Positions 24,217 to 33,714 are shown, counted from the first letter of the stretch. The stretch is DNA of 64,000 nt from Bradyrhizobium sp. SZCCT0231 (GCF_018130245.1 NZ_JAFCKP010000001.1:1178001-1242000), one strand, 5' to 3'. Translations and numbers: made by a program. The notes: generated by a model not told the origin, from the letters alone.

Positions 24217-24321
24217 ATGCTTGCGTTCTATCTGCCGTTCATCATTTTCGGAGCGATGCTCGAAGCGATTTCGAATCAGAATGTATCTGCGCCCATCCAG
24301 GAGCCGCCAAGCTTCGACTAG
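24217..24321 (+). CDS. Small membrane protein, 34 aa
   Basis: The frame starts with MLAFYLPFIIFGAMLEAISN and ends PIQEPPSFD. The site AGGAGG is 9 nt upstream of the ATG, one of the best in the window. FYLPFIIFGAMLEA looks like a single membrane or amphipathic helix, followed by a short polar tail. I have an impression of similar short proteins (FYLPFIIFxAML) in Bradyrhizobium genomes but cannot confirm it. Function unknown. Confidence 0.55.
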   Translation: MLAFYLPFIIFGAMLEAISNQNVSAPIQEPPSFD

Positions 24322-24370
24322 ACGCCGATCCCCTTGCGCAGTCTCTGGTAGCTGACCTGGCAGCGTCGGC

Positions 24371-25582
24371 TTAGATATTCGAATACTTCTTCAGCTCCAG
24401 CCGCGCGATCTGGTTCCGGTGCACCTCATCCGGCCCGTCGGCAAGCCTCAGCAGCCGTGCCGTCGCATAAGCCTGGGTCAGTCCGAAATCGTTCGAGGTG
24501 CCGCCGCCGCCATGGGCCTGGATCGCCCAGTCGATGACCTGGCAGGCCATGTTGGGCACGGCGACCTTGATCATGGCGATCTCGGCCTTCGCGACCTTGT
24601 TGCCGACCGTATCCATCGCATGGGCCGCATTCAGCGTCAGCAGCCGCGCCTGCTCGATCATGATGCGGGCTTCGGCGATGCGCTCCTGCGTCACCGTCTG
24701 CTCCGAGACCGGCTTGCCGAAGGCAACCCGGCTGCGCACGCGGCGGCACATCTTCTCCAGCGTGCGCTCGGCAAGGCCGATCAGGCGCATGCAGTGATGA
24801 ATGCGGCCGGGCCCGAGGCGGCCTTGCGCGATCTCGAAGCCGCGGCCCTCGCCGAGCAGCATGTTCTCCTTCGGGACCCGCACATTGGTGAAGACCACTT
24901 CGGAGGCGCGGTCCGGCACGCCGTAGAAGCCGAACACGGGCAGGGGACGTTTCACCTCGATGCCGGGCGTGTCCATCGGCACCAGGATCATGGATTGCTG
25001 CTTATGGCGGTCCGGATTGTCAGGATCGGTCTTGCCCATGAAGATGCAGATCTTGCAGCGCGGGTCGGTCGCGTTCGTCGTGTACCATTTGCGACCGTTG
25101 ATGACGTAATGGTCGCCGTCGCGCACGATCGAGCTTTCGATGTTGGTCGCATCCGATGATGCGACCGCAGGCTCCGTCATGGCGAAGCAGGAGCGGATTT
25201 CGCCCGCGAGCAGCGGCTTCAGCCAGCGTTCCTTGTCCTTCTCGGAGCCGTAGCGCTCCAGGACCTCCATGTTGCCGGTGTCGGGCGCCGAGCAGTTGAA
25301 CACCTCCGGCGCGAGATGCGAGCGGCCCATCACCTCGCAGAGCGGGGCATATTCGAGATTGGTGAGGCCCGCGCCGTGATTGCTCTCGGGCAGGAACAGG
25401 TTCCAGAGCCCCTCGGCGCGCGCCAACGGCTTCAGCTCCTCGACGACCGGATAGACCTTCCACGGCCCGAGCTCTTCGGCCTCGCGATAGAAGCGCTCCT
25501 CGTTCGGATAGATGTGCCGGTCCATGAAGCTTTCGAGCTTGCGCTTGAGCTCGACGACTTTGGGCGAGATCGGGTAGAGCAT
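24371..25582 (-). CDS. Acyl-CoA dehydrogenase
   Basis: 403 aa, standard length. The FAD/substrate motifs are [19 protein letters not shown] and [21 protein letters not shown]; the C-terminal helical domain has [41 protein letters not shown]. This is the subtype often annotated as a long-chain or ACAD10/11-like enzyme. It oxidises an acyl-CoA to the enoyl-CoA using an electron-transfer flavoprotein. GGAGACC precedes the ATG. It is part of a three-gene minus-strand run with the GH172 and acyl-CoA ligase genes. Confidence 0.92.
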   Translation of the reverse strand: MLYPISPKVVELKRKLESFMDRHIYPNEERFYREAEELGPWKVYPVVEELKPLARAEGLWNLFLPESNHGAGLTNLEYAPLCEVMGRSHLAPEVFNCSAPDTGNMEVLERYGSEKDKERWLKPLLAGEIRSCFAMTEPAVASSDATNIESSIVRDGDHYVINGRKWYTTNATDPRCKICIFMGKTDPDNPDRHKQQSMILVPMDTPGIEVKRPLPVFGFYGVPDRASEVVFTNVRVPKENMLLGEGRGFEIAQGRLGPGRIHHCMRLIGLAERTLEKMCRRVRSRVAFGKPVSEQTVTQERIAEARIMIEQARLLTLNAAHAMDTVGNKVAKAEIAMIKVAVPNMACQVIDWAIQAHGGGGTSNDFGLTQAYATARLLRLADGPDEVHRNQIARLELKKYSNI

Positions 25583-25611
25583 CTCTGGTCTCCTTGATCG
25601 ATGGACGGCAG

Positions 25612-26730
25612 CTAGCCAATTTCGAGATAGTCCGGATCAGGCAGCTTGGGGAACGGCGCGGTCGGCAGCGTCTGGTACCAGAACGCCACCGAGGCAATGT
25701 CGTCCTGCAACGGAAGATACTTTGCCTCCTTGACGCCCGGCAGCCAGCCGAGCGCCTGGATCGTCACGCGGAGGTCCGAGCGGAAGCGTATGGGATCGGG
25801 GATGTGCCAGCGGTATAGACCGAAGCGTTGCTGCGATTTGTAGACACCATCGGGACGGATCACCTGCGGCAGGCCGGAATACGGCGTGGTGAATTCCTGG
25901 TAGCGCGACTGCTGTGCGGGGCCCTGGCCGGAATGGGCGACGTAGGGATCGAAATTGTACGCGCCGCAGAAATAGTCCTCGGTGCCGGTGCCGCAGATGG
26001 TCGGGAATTCGCCGTCGCCGTCGATGAAGAACTTGATCTCGCCTTCGCCCCACCAGCCGTTGTTGTTGACGCCCCACGCCATGTAGGTGCCGACGTAATG
26101 GCCGGCGCCGGTGATGCCGTCGAGGATGGTGTAAACCTCCTTGGAAGGCAGCGGATTGGTGCGCCGGAATTGGGCATGAAAATAGGCGCAGTCCTCGGGC
26201 ACATCCGTGAGCGCATAATTGATCTGGTAGTAGACCGTGAGCTGCTCCTCGCTGCGGTTCTCCAGCGTGAAGCGGGCGCGCTTGCGGAACGGCATCTCCC
26301 AATAGCAGTTGAAGGCGCGGCCGGGATTGACGCAGACCGCGAGCGAGGACACTTGCGCAAACTCCTCCCACCCGCAGGCGAAGAAGTCGCCGGCCGGGCA
26401 TTCGACGCTCGGCTGTTCCTGGTCGTCCCAATAGACGCGCAGGATCGAGTGACGCAGCCGCCCGCGCGCCAGCGTCATCCAGACCTGCTGGATCGCGCCC
26501 TGGCCCCCGATGTCGGCGAGCGTGAAGGTCGCGCCCGGTTCGATGACGACGTAAGGCGAGACCTTCCAGCCCTGGCCGAGATCGCGGGCCTGACGTGCGG
26601 CGGGGCCGTCGACGGACATGCCGCCTTTGCCCTTCTCTCCGGTGAAGTTCTCCGGACTGATCGAGCGCGTCAGCGCATTCGACAGGCGCGACAGATTGCC
26701 GAGATGCATGCCCAATCCGGAAAACGTCAT
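25612..26730 (-). CDS. GH172 family glycoside hydrolase (DUF2961)
   Basis: 372 aa. Landmarks are the opening [65 protein letters not shown] and [14 protein letters not shown], which includes a candidate catalytic glutamate. This is DUF2961, now glycoside hydrolase family 172; characterised members act on difructose dianhydride I or alpha-D-arabinofuranosides. No signal peptide is present, so it should act in the cytoplasm. It sits between acyl-CoA dehydrogenase and acyl-CoA ligase genes, an odd place for a sugar enzyme. Start at 26730; the stretch before [10 protein letters not shown] may be trimmed. Confidence 0.82.
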   Translation of the reverse strand: MTFSGLGMHLGNLSRLSNALTRSISPENFTGEKGKGGMSVDGPAARQARDLGQGWKVSPYVVIEPGATFTLADIGGQGAIQQVWMTLARGRLRHSILRVYWDDQEQPSVECPAGDFFACGWEEFAQVSSLAVCVNPGRAFNCYWEMPFRKRARFTLENRSEEQLTVYYQINYALTDVPEDCAYFHAQFRRTNPLPSKEVYTILDGITGAGHYVGTYMAWGVNNNGWWGEGEIKFFIDGDGEFPTICGTGTEDYFCGAYNFDPYVAHSGQGPAQQSRYQEFTTPYSGLPQVIRPDGVYKSQQRFGLYRWHIPDPIRFRSDLRVTIQALGWLPGVKEAKYLPLQDDIASVAFWYQTLPTAPFPKLPDPDYLEIG

Positions 26731-26832
26731 GATGTCCTCGATGCGGGGTTAGCGATGACCCGGTATATCGCTCCCGAATTGACCAAAAGATGAAGACCGC
26801 GCGCGGAATTGTCCGCACGCGATCGGGTGTCG

Positions 26833-28458
26833 TCATGCGACGTGATACTCCTTGAATCTCTCGCGCAGCGCGGATTTCAGCACCTTGCCGGTGCCGGTCA
26901 TCGGGAATTCGTCCAGGAACTCGACGGCGTCCGGCAGCCACCAGCTCGCGATCTTGGGACGCATGTGGTCGAGCAGCGTCTTGCCGTCGACGGTCGCACC
27001 CTTCTTGCGAACGACGAGGAGGAGGGGGCGCTCCTGCCATTTCTCGTGGCTGATCGCGACCACAGCAGCTTGCAGCACATCGGGATGCGACAAGGCGATG
27101 TCCTCGAGCTGGATCGAGGAGATCCACTCGCCGCCGGACTTGATCACGTCCTTGGAGCGGTCGGTCAGCGTGACGTGGCCTTGGCCGTCGATCACGGCCA
27201 TGTCGCCGGTGATCAGCCAGCCGTCGCGGTCGAGGCCTTCCTCCAGCTTCATGTAACCGGAGGCGACCCACGGACCACGGGCGCGCAGATGACCGACGGT
27301 CTTGCCGTCGCGCGGCAGCTCGACGCCGGCATCGTCCACGATGCGCAAGGCGGTGCCGAAACAGGCGCGGCCCGAGACCTGGCGGCGGTCGAACTTCTCC
27401 TTGTCGCCGAGGTGCTCGGAGCCCGGCCGCAAGCCCGGCATCGAGCAGCCCAAGGCCTCGGTCATGCCCCAGGCCTGGATATAGTCGATGCCATACTCGC
27501 GCTTGAGCTTCTCGACCATCGCGCGCGGCGGGGCCGAGCCGGACGACAGCGTTGCGCGTAGCGTCGAGAATTTGTTGCCGGTGCGGCCGAGCCAGTCGAG
27601 CAGGATCAGCCAGAAGCTCGGCACGCCCGCCGACAGCGTCACCTTCTCGCCCTCGAGCAATTCATAGAGCTTGTCCGGCTCGTAGTTGCGGCCGGGCAGC
27701 ACCAGCTTCGACCCGGTATAGGGCGCCGTGAACGGCATGTTCCAGCCGTTGCCGTGAAACAGCGGCGCCATCGGCATCATCACCTCGCGCACGCCTTCGG
27801 CATGGCCCGGCAGGAAGTCGAAACTGCAGCAGGTCATGGTCTGCAGGATCGCGGCGCGGTGCGAATAGATTACCCCCTTGGGATTGCCCGTCGTGCCCGA
27901 GGTGTAGCAGATCGTCGAGGCGGATTTCTCGTCGAACTGCGGCCAGGCGAAGCCGGCATCGTTCTCGCGTCCCAGAAGCTCCTCGTAACAATGCACGTTT
28001 GCGAGCTTCGTCTCGGGCATCCGCTCGCGCGAGGACATCACGACATAGGCCTCGATCGTCTTGAGCTGCGACGCGATGGCCTCGACGATCGGCAGCGTGG
28101 CACGGTCGATGAACAGGAGGCGATCTTCGGCGTGGTTGATGATGTAGACGAGCTGCTCGGGAAACAGCCGCGGGTTGATGGTGTGCAGCACATAGCCCAT
28201 TCCCGGCGCCGCATAGAACATCTCGAAATGCCGGTGGGTATTCCAGGCCAGTGTGCCGACGCGGTCGCCGGGATTCATGCCGAGCCGCTTCAACGCCAAC
28301 GCCATGCGCTTGATGCGCGGATGCGCGTCGGCGTAGGCGTAGCGATGGATGTCGCCCTCGATCTCGCGCGCGACGATCTCGGCTTCGCCGTGATAGTCGG
28401 CCGCATACTGGATCAAGCCGCTGATCAGAAGCGGCATGTCCATCATCAATCCCTGCAT
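26833..28458 (-). CDS. Acyl-CoA synthetase (AMP-forming fatty acid--CoA ligase)
   Basis: 541 aa. The AMP-binding P-loop motif is ICYTSGTTGNPKGVIYSH near residues 175-190; further motifs are YIQAWGMTEALGCSM, GWLITGDMAVID, LTDRSKDVIKSGGEWIS and the C-terminal lysine region MTGTGKVLKSALRERF. This makes it a medium/long-chain fatty acyl-CoA ligase acting in the cytoplasm. The start at 28458 has GGAGGAG 3 nt upstream. Together with the acyl-CoA dehydrogenase downstream, it fits activation and beta-oxidation of an acyl side chain. Confidence 0.92.
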   Translation of the reverse strand: MQGLMMDMPLLISGLIQYAADYHGEAEIVAREIEGDIHRYAYADAHPRIKRMALALKRLGMNPGDRVGTLAWNTHRHFEMFYAAPGMGYVLHTINPRLFPEQLVYIINHAEDRLLFIDRATLPIVEAIASQLKTIEAYVVMSSRERMPETKLANVHCYEELLGRENDAGFAWPQFDEKSASTICYTSGTTGNPKGVIYSHRAAILQTMTCCSFDFLPGHAEGVREVMMPMAPLFHGNGWNMPFTAPYTGSKLVLPGRNYEPDKLYELLEGEKVTLSAGVPSFWLILLDWLGRTGNKFSTLRATLSSGSAPPRAMVEKLKREYGIDYIQAWGMTEALGCSMPGLRPGSEHLGDKEKFDRRQVSGRACFGTALRIVDDAGVELPRDGKTVGHLRARGPWVASGYMKLEEGLDRDGWLITGDMAVIDGQGHVTLTDRSKDVIKSGGEWISSIQLEDIALSHPDVLQAAVVAISHEKWQERPLLLVVRKKGATVDGKTLLDHMRPKIASWWLPDAVEFLDEFPMTGTGKVLKSALRERFKEYHVA

Positions 28459-28521
28459 GGTCTCCTCCAGATGCCGCGTCGTTGCGTGGCGTAGACTTTT
28501 GATTTGCGCGGAAGGTTAGCG

Positions 28522-28539
28522 GAACGTCGCGCAGCGTTC
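28522..28539. promoter_or_regulatory. Imperfect palindrome in the ligase/monooxygenase divergent region
   Basis: GAACGTCGCGCAGCGTTC has matching outer pentamers (GAACG/CGTTC) around a GCGC centre. It lies in the 177-bp gap between the divergent acyl-CoA ligase and flavin monooxygenase genes and could bind a TetR-type regulator. Weak evidence. Confidence 0.3.
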
Positions 28540-28635
28540 ACGCAAAAAACAACGAGCGTGATTGCATGCGCCACTTTTTCAGGGCTAACGTGAGGTAAGC
28601 TGCCGGCGAAGCAGCGTTCGCGGTGGAGGAGATGG

Positions 28636-30489
28636 ATGTCAGCGGAAAGACACAAGACCGGTACCACCGGCGCAGCTACGATCGATGTTTCCGCTCTCCG
28701 TGCCCGCTATCGCGACGAGCGCGATCGTCGTCTGCGCGCCGAGGGCAAGGCGCAGTATGTCGAGGTCACGGGCGAATTCGGCCGCTATCTCGACGATCCC
28801 TGGGCCGATCCCGGATTTGCGCGCGCAGCCGTCAGCGAAGCGACCGACGTGCTCATCGTCGGCGGCGGCTTCGGCGGTCTGTTGTGTGGCGCGCGATTGC
28901 GCGAGGCCGGCATCGAGGATTTTCGTATCGTGGAAAAGGCCGCCGATTTCGGCGGCACCTGGTACTGGAATCGTTATCCCGGTGCCGCCTGCGATACCGA
29001 GAGCTATATCTATCTGCCGCTCCTGGAAGAGACCGGCTACATGCCGGTGCGCAAATACGCCCGGGCGCCGGAGATCTACGAGCACTCGCGCCGCATCGGC
29101 CGTCATTTCGGGCTCTACGAGCGCGCGCTGTTTCAGACCGTCATCTCGCGGATGACATGGCGGGAGCAGGAAGCGCGTTGGCTGGTCGAGACCGATCGGG
29201 GCGACCGCATCCGCGCGCGCTTCGTCATTCTTGCCGGAGGTCCGCTGAGCCGTCCGAAGCTGCCGGGCATTCCCGGCATCGAGACGTTCAAAGGCCACAG
29301 CTTTCATACCAGTCGTTGGGACTACGGCTACACCGGCGGCAATGCGGACGGTGGTCTGACCGGTCTTGCCGGCAAGCGCGTCGGCATCATCGGTACCGGC
29401 GCCACCGCCGTGCAATGCGTGCCGCATCTCGGCCGTTCGGCGAAGGAGCTCTATGTCTTCCAGCGGACGCCGTCCGCGATTGGCGTTCGCGACGACCGTC
29501 CAACGGATCAGGTCTGGGCGCAGGGCCTCAAGCCGGGCTGGCAGCGCGAGCGCATGGACAATTTCACGTCCGTGATTTCAGGCGAGCCGTTCGAGCAGGA
29601 TCTCGTGCAGGACGGCTGGACTGGCCTGCTCGGCGAGATCCTGCTGGCGCCGCGCCGGCAGCCGCAGCCGGTGACCTCGCTGGAGGAGGCGCTGAAGGTG
29701 ATCGAGCAGGCCGACTACCGCAAGATGGAGGAGATCCGCGCCCGCGTCGATGCAGTGGTCAAGGACGAGGCGACCGCGGCGGCGCTCAAGCCCTGGTACA
29801 AGGCGTTCTGCAAGCGGCCGTGCTTCCACGACGAATATCTCGACACTTTTAATCAATCCAACGTGCATCTCGTCGATACCAAGGGGCAGGGCGTCGAGCG
29901 CATCACCGAGAAAGCCGTCATCGTCGACGGCAGGGCCTATGAGCTCGACTGCCTGATCTATGCCAGCGGTTTCGAGGTCGGCACCGATTACGCGCGCCGC
30001 ATGGGCTTCGAGGTCTATGGCCGCGACGGCATCAGCCTGTCCGAGCGCTGGCAGGGCGGCGTCATGACGCTGCACGGCTTCTACAGCCGCGGCTTTCCGA
30101 ATTGCTTCCTGATCGTCACGGTGCAAGCGGGCCAGAGCGCCAACTTCCCGCACATCATCGACGAGCAGTCGCGGCACATCGCCTATGTCGTCAAGGAGGC
30201 CCGCGCGCGCAAGGCGCGCACCCTGGAGCCGACGCTTGCCGCCGAGAACGCCTGGGTCGACGAGGTCGTCAAGGCCGCGCTCGGCCGGCAGACCTATCTC
30301 GCCGAATGTACGCCGGGCTACTACAACAACGAAGGCGTGTTCGATCCGATCGCGGCAAGAAACAGCCAATATTGGCGCGGGCCGGTGGCATTCCTGCGGC
30401 TGCTCGACAAATGGCGCAAGGAAGGCAATCTGGATGGCCTCGAATTGTCCTATGATCAGGCCATGGAGTCGGCGCGTTCCACCGGGTAA
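28636..30489 (+). CDS. Flavin-containing Baeyer-Villiger-type monooxygenase
   Basis: 617 aa. Two Rossmann motifs are visible: [17 protein letters not shown] (FAD, near residue 70) and [15 protein letters not shown] (NADPH, near residue 250). The Baeyer-Villiger fingerprint FxGxxxHxxxW occurs as [11 protein letters not shown], preceded by [11 protein letters not shown]. The N-terminal 65 residues before the first Rossmann motif are longer than in cyclohexanone monooxygenase and resemble the larger 4-hydroxyacetophenone-type enzymes. It would insert oxygen next to a ketone, giving an ester or lactone. Divergent from the acyl-CoA ligase. Confidence 0.9.
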   Translation: MSAERHKTGTTGAATIDVSALRARYRDERDRRLRAEGKAQYVEVTGEFGRYLDDPWADPGFARAAVSEATDVLIVGGGFGGLLCGARLREAGIEDFRIVEKAADFGGTWYWNRYPGAACDTESYIYLPLLEETGYMPVRKYARAPEIYEHSRRIGRHFGLYERALFQTVISRMTWREQEARWLVETDRGDRIRARFVILAGGPLSRPKLPGIPGIETFKGHSFHTSRWDYGYTGGNADGGLTGLAGKRVGIIGTGATAVQCVPHLGRSAKELYVFQRTPSAIGVRDDRPTDQVWAQGLKPGWQRERMDNFTSVISGEPFEQDLVQDGWTGLLGEILLAPRRQPQPVTSLEEALKVIEQADYRKMEEIRARVDAVVKDEATAAALKPWYKAFCKRPCFHDEYLDTFNQSNVHLVDTKGQGVERITEKAVIVDGRAYELDCLIYASGFEVGTDYARRMGFEVYGRDGISLSERWQGGVMTLHGFYSRGFPNCFLIVTVQAGQSANFPHIIDEQSRHIAYVVKEARARKARTLEPTLAAENAWVDEVVKAALGRQTYLAECTPGYYNNEGVFDPIAARNSQYWRGPVAFLRLLDKWRKEGNLDGLELSYDQAMESARSTG

Positions 30490-30529
30490 GATCGCGCTGC
30501 CGAACGGTGCAGGACAGGAGAGCTTGAGC

Positions 30530-31348
30530 ATGATCAGGGGCAGGGCTGTTGCGGGAGCAGTTTTTAGCGCAATGATGCTGCTCGGTTGCCTGGCATCCTC
30601 CGCCGAGGCCGCGCAATGCGGCAGCTCGCCGGCCGGCTTCGAGACCTGGAAGCGCGAGTTCAGCGCGGAGGCGCAGGGCAAGGGCATCGGGCCCACCGCA
30701 CTGTCGGCGCTGATGCAGACCAATTACGCCAGCGCCACCATCGCGGCCGACCGCGGCCAGCGCAGCTTTTCGCTGACGCTCGATCAGTTCCTGGCCAAGC
30801 GCGGCGCCACCACCATCGTCGCCAAGGGCCGGCAGCTCAAGCAATCGCAGGCCGCCTTGTTCGCCTCGATCCAGCAGCGCTATGGCGTCCCGCCCGGGCC
30901 GCTGATCGCGATCTGGGGCATGGAGACCGGCTTCGGCAGTCAGCGCGGCAACCAGAATATGCTGTCGTCGATCGCAACCCTCGCTTATGACTGCCGCCGT
31001 CCCGAATTCTTCACCGACCAGCTCTATGCCGCCTTGAAGCTGATCGACCGCGGCACGCTGTCGGGATCGACCCGCGGCTCCATGCATGGCGAGGTCGGCC
31101 AGACCCAGTTCATGCCCAAGAACATTTTGGCCTACGGCACCGGCAATCTCGAAGTTGCTGCGAATGCGCTAAACTCGACGGCGAATTTCCTCAAAGCCCA
31201 TGGCTGGCGCGCGGGAGCCGGATACCAGCCGGGCGAGCCGAATTTCGTTGCGATCGAGGCTTGGAATGCCGCAGGCGTCTATCAGAAGGCAATCGCGCTG
31301 ATGGGCCGACAGATCGACGAGGGCGGGGGTGCCGCGGCCTCGCGCTAG
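30530..31348 (+). CDS. Lytic murein transglycosylase (MltB-like)
   Basis: 272 aa. The start at 30530 follows AGGAG by 9 nt; the signal peptide is AVFSAMMLLGCLASSAEA. The catalytic glutamate is in IAIWGMETGFGSQRG near residue 130, and GEVGQTQFMPKNIL is the conserved substrate-groove motif of SLT family 3. It cleaves the glycan strand of peptidoglycan in the periplasm with formation of 1,6-anhydromuramic acid. The cysteine in LLGC lies near the signal end but does not form a clear lipobox. It ends in a short Ala/Gly-rich tail. Confidence 0.9.
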   Translation: MIRGRAVAGAVFSAMMLLGCLASSAEAAQCGSSPAGFETWKREFSAEAQGKGIGPTALSALMQTNYASATIAADRGQRSFSLTLDQFLAKRGATTIVAKGRQLKQSQAALFASIQQRYGVPPGPLIAIWGMETGFGSQRGNQNMLSSIATLAYDCRRPEFFTDQLYAALKLIDRGTLSGSTRGSMHGEVGQTQFMPKNILAYGTGNLEVAANALNSTANFLKAHGWRAGAGYQPGEPNFVAIEAWNAAGVYQKAIALMGRQIDEGGGAAASR

Positions 31349-31419
31349 AGCATGATCCGGACCCGAAGGGCCGCGTCAGCAAAAAAGGTTTGCAGCGGTC
31401 TTCCGAAAAGATCATGCTT
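31348..31419. repeat. Bradyrhizobium-type palindromic repeat (GAGCATGATC type)
   Basis: AGCATGATC (31349-31357) and GATCATGCT (31410-31418) are inverted arms bracketing CCGGACCCGAAGG and GGTCTTCCGAAAA. I recognise this as a common rhizobial intergenic element. It starts 1 bp after the transglycosylase stop codon. Confidence 0.65.
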
Positions 31420-31571
31420 AAGCAATGGCCTCAAGCGCGAGACGATCTCATCGCGCTTGAGGCTGCTCAGCAAGGCGTGATGCGCCGGCGCGAGAAAGTT
31501 GTTGCCATCGGGAACCGACGGCATGAGGTTTGCTTTGATCAAGTTCGGGGCTGGGCATGAGGAGACTCAAC

Positions 31572-31793
31572 ATGGCTACCCAGATCGTGATGGACCAGAC
31601 GGGCGATACGCGCCACGAGTTTGATCCTGGCAATGCGGAAGCGCTGGCGCGAGCCGAACGGCGCTTTCGGGAGCTGACCGGAGCCGGCTTCACCGCCGCT
31701 CTTCGAACCGGGCCCGGCGAAGTCACCCGGATCCGATCGTTCGATCCGACCGCGCAGGAAACACTGTTCTATCCACGCCTGGTCGGCGGTTGA
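31572..31793 (+). CDS. Small rhizobial hypothetical protein
   Basis: 73 aa, started at 31572 because GAGGAG lies 9 nt upstream; an ATG at 31557 would start within that site. The protein is acidic and soluble (FDPGNAEALARAERRFRELTGAGF, then a short beta-rich C-terminus with IRSFDPTAQETLFYPRLVGG). The final segment, TLFYPRLVGG, is similar to the ends of other short rhizobial proteins. It starts a likely two-gene unit with the 140-aa protein 13 bp downstream. Function unknown. Confidence 0.6.
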   Translation: MATQIVMDQTGDTRHEFDPGNAEALARAERRFRELTGAGFTAALRTGPGEVTRIRSFDPTAQETLFYPRLVGG

Positions 31794-31805
31794 TCTGAGC
31801 TGCTC

Positions 31806-32228
31806 ATGATCGCGGCAGTTTGGCTCCGCGCGCCGGCGCGTGCGCGTCTGCATGCGCTGCGTGAACTCTATCGCCGCTTCTTCGGCGAGAACACGCCGGA
31901 TGCCCGCGGCCGCCGGCTTCTGGCCGAATGGCTGTCGCCGGCGCAGCGCGCGCAGTTCGAGCAGCACCGGTATTTTGATGTCGTCGGCTGCGACACCGGC
32001 AGGACCTATCGCATCCATTACGGCACGGCCGCCAATGTCCACGAGATCGACGGCGAAGGCCACGCGACGATGGGGTGGTGCTTCGTCCCGTCAGGCTTCT
32101 TGGTGCCGGGCGACGTGATGCTGGCGCAGAAGATCGCGCTCGAGACGGACGAGAGAGGAGCACTTACGCTCGCAAACCGGTTTCCGCCGGCCACGCATTC
32201 CGAGCATTTCTACCGGCGGCCTTTCTAG
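31806..32228 (+). CDS. Conserved rhizobial hypothetical protein
   Basis: 140 aa. Recognisable pattern: GRRLLAEWLSPAQRAQFEQH, then YFDVVGCDTGRTYRIHYG, TAANVHEID, GWCFVPSGFLVPGDVMLAQK and ALETDE. I have seen this arrangement (LTPxQRxQFxxxxxFDVxGxxTGxRYRIxxG) repeatedly in Bradyrhizobium proteins without assigned function. It is soluble, without a signal peptide. The last 30 residues are less ordered. Co-transcribed with the 73-aa gene upstream, by spacing. Confidence 0.65.
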   Translation: MIAAVWLRAPARARLHALRELYRRFFGENTPDARGRRLLAEWLSPAQRAQFEQHRYFDVVGCDTGRTYRIHYGTAANVHEIDGEGHATMGWCFVPSGFLVPGDVMLAQKIALETDERGALTLANRFPPATHSEHFYRRPF

Positions 32229-32248
32229 CGCCGGGAAGGGCAAGGCGG

Positions 32249-32341
32249 TCAGGAGTGCGTGGTGCGGTAGGCGTCCAGCGCATGCGCCGCGAAGACGCCG
32301 ATGCTGCAAAGGGCGAGCAGGCCTGAGATCAGCTCAATCAT
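32249..32341 (-). CDS. Tiny membrane protein with AHAxDAxR motif, 30 aa
   Basis: Starts MIELISGLLALCSIGVFAAH and ends with AHALDAYRTTHS. One hydrophobic helix is followed by the same AHA[IL]DA[MY]R ending as the 26-aa protein at 24011-24091. GGGAGGA is 6 nt upstream of the ATG. The ATG overlaps the stop codon of another tiny gene (32338-32421), a coupling typical of real genes. Function unknown; perhaps a small regulator of a membrane complex. Confidence 0.6.
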   Translation of the reverse strand: MIELISGLLALCSIGVFAAHALDAYRTTHS

Positions 32342-32421
32342 AGCTCGTCCTCCCGGAGCGGCCGGGCAACGAGGTTTTGGCAGCAGGAATAGTCGTAGAT
32401 CAGGTCGAGGATGAACTGCAT
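32338..32421 (-). CDS. Tiny protein of 27 aa translationally coupled to the next gene
   Basis: Reads MQFILDLIYDYSCCQNLVA and ends in RPLREDEL. An amphipathic N-terminal helix with two adjacent cysteines is followed by a charged tail. Its TGA overlaps the ATG of the AHAxDAxR gene (ATGA). The ribosome binding site is not strong. The Cys-Cys pair might bind a metal or anchor a lipid; speculative. Confidence 0.45.
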   Translation of the reverse strand: MQFILDLIYDYSCCQNLVARPLREDEL

Positions 32422-32617
32422 GGTGGCCGTCCCTGTATTTATTTTGACAACCACTTAACTGGCTATCTGTTTCAGGCGTGTTTCGTCGCACCGGGAAAGG
32501 GGTTTCGCGCGGAACCCCGCGCTGGTTTGTGCGCTGCCGGCCCGCTATATCCCGCTATTGCTCAAGCCATCTAAGCCGTCTCCTCGGGAGCGGCGCATCG
32601 TATTGCGAGGCAAAATC

Positions 32618-33064
32618 ATGGCGCAGGTCGAGTGGTTCGACGATCTCACCGTCGGAATGCGGTTCAAATCCCCCGAAGTTCTGGTCACCGAGGCCGACAT
32701 CAAGCGCTTCGCCGCCGAGTTCGATCCGCAGCCGATGCATCTCGACCACGAGGCCGCCAAGACGACACTGTTCAAGGGGCTTGCCGCCTCGGGATGGCAC
32801 ACCGCCGCGATCGCCATGAACCTCGCGATCCAGACCCGCCCGTTCGGCCCGCATCCGCTGATTGGTGCCGGTGTGGATGGTCTGCGCTGGACGATGCCGG
32901 TGCGGCCCAACGACCGTCTGCATCTGGTCGGCGAGGTCATGAGCCTGACGCCGTCCAAGTCGAAGCCGCAGGGTGTCGCGCTGGTGAAATGGACCATGTT
33001 CAACCAGAACGGCGAGGAGGTTTACACCTTTACTCCGATCGCGATCGTGCCGCGGCGGGGGTAG
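32618..33064 (+). CDS. MaoC-like hydratase/dehydratase
   Basis: 148 aa from 32618; the frame also has an ATG at 32558, but the hot-dog domain begins at VEWFDDLTVGMRF. The R-specific hydratase motif is present as FAAEFDPQPMHLDHEAAK, with the Asp/His catalytic pair in DPQPMHLD, followed by FKGLAASGWHTAAIAMNL. GxGxDGLRWTMPVRPND continues the hot-dog fold. It would hydrate or dehydrate an enoyl-CoA. It stands alone on this strand; upstream (32422-32617) no other feature is seen. Confidence 0.88.
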   Translation: MAQVEWFDDLTVGMRFKSPEVLVTEADIKRFAAEFDPQPMHLDHEAAKTTLFKGLAASGWHTAAIAMNLAIQTRPFGPHPLIGAGVDGLRWTMPVRPNDRLHLVGEVMSLTPSKSKPQGVALVKWTMFNQNGEEVYTFTPIAIVPRRG

Positions 33065-33150
33065 GACGGCCGCTGGCCGTTCGCCTCGCCCTCTTGCGAG
33101 CCTCCGGCGGAGATGGTCATCTCGGCGTGCGGAATGCGCTGGAGGCCGAC

Positions 33151-33663
33151 ATGAAACGATCTCTTCTCGCCGCCGGAATTCTCGCATGCGCTTTGAGCGC
33201 AACCGCCTCGAGTTCGAGGCCCGCGCTTGCGCAACAATCCAAGGTCGGCGACTGGACCATCGAGAAGCGCGCGCAGGACACGCATTGCAATGCGAGCCGG
33301 GGCTACAAGGACAAGGATGACGAGAACCGCGACTACGTCATCGTGATCACCTATTCCGAGCAGGCGATCGTGATCGTGATGATCTACGACGGTTGGGAAT
33401 GGGACAAGGTCGGCGAGATCCTCCGGGCCGACGTCGGCACCGATGACGCCGACATCATGAAGAAGGCGAAGTGGGAGGTCATGGACAAGACCACGGTGCG
33501 GGGCATCTTCGCATACGATCAGTCGATCATGGACCGCCTCGCGAAGGCCAAGCGCCTCACGCTCGATTTCGATGACGACGACGATGACAGCATCGAGGTG
33601 CAGATCCCACGCGCCGGCGAGGCGCTGGCCGCGTTGAAATTCTGCGAGGAGAACCGGAAGTAA
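33151..33663 (+). CDS. Secreted acidic hypothetical protein
   Basis: 170 aa with a signal peptide (SLLAAGILACALSATASSSRPALA). The mature part starts QQSKVGDWTIEKR and has one cysteine (CNAS) and a second near the end (FCEENRK), which may form a disulfide. An aspartate run (FDDDDDDS) sits near residue 140. The pattern, with a short beta-rich domain beginning GDWTIEKR, resembles the invasion-associated locus B style of periplasmic proteins but is not clearly one. Function unknown. GGAGG is upstream. Confidence 0.6.
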   Translation: MKRSLLAAGILACALSATASSSRPALAQQSKVGDWTIEKRAQDTHCNASRGYKDKDDENRDYVIVITYSEQAIVIVMIYDGWEWDKVGEILRADVGTDDADIMKKAKWEVMDKTTVRGIFAYDQSIMDRLAKAKRLTLDFDDDDDDSIEVQIPRAGEALAALKFCEENRK

Positions 33664-33714
33664 TCGATGCGATCTTGTTGGTCCCGCCGGGGGCATGCCG
33701 CGGCGGGACGCGGT

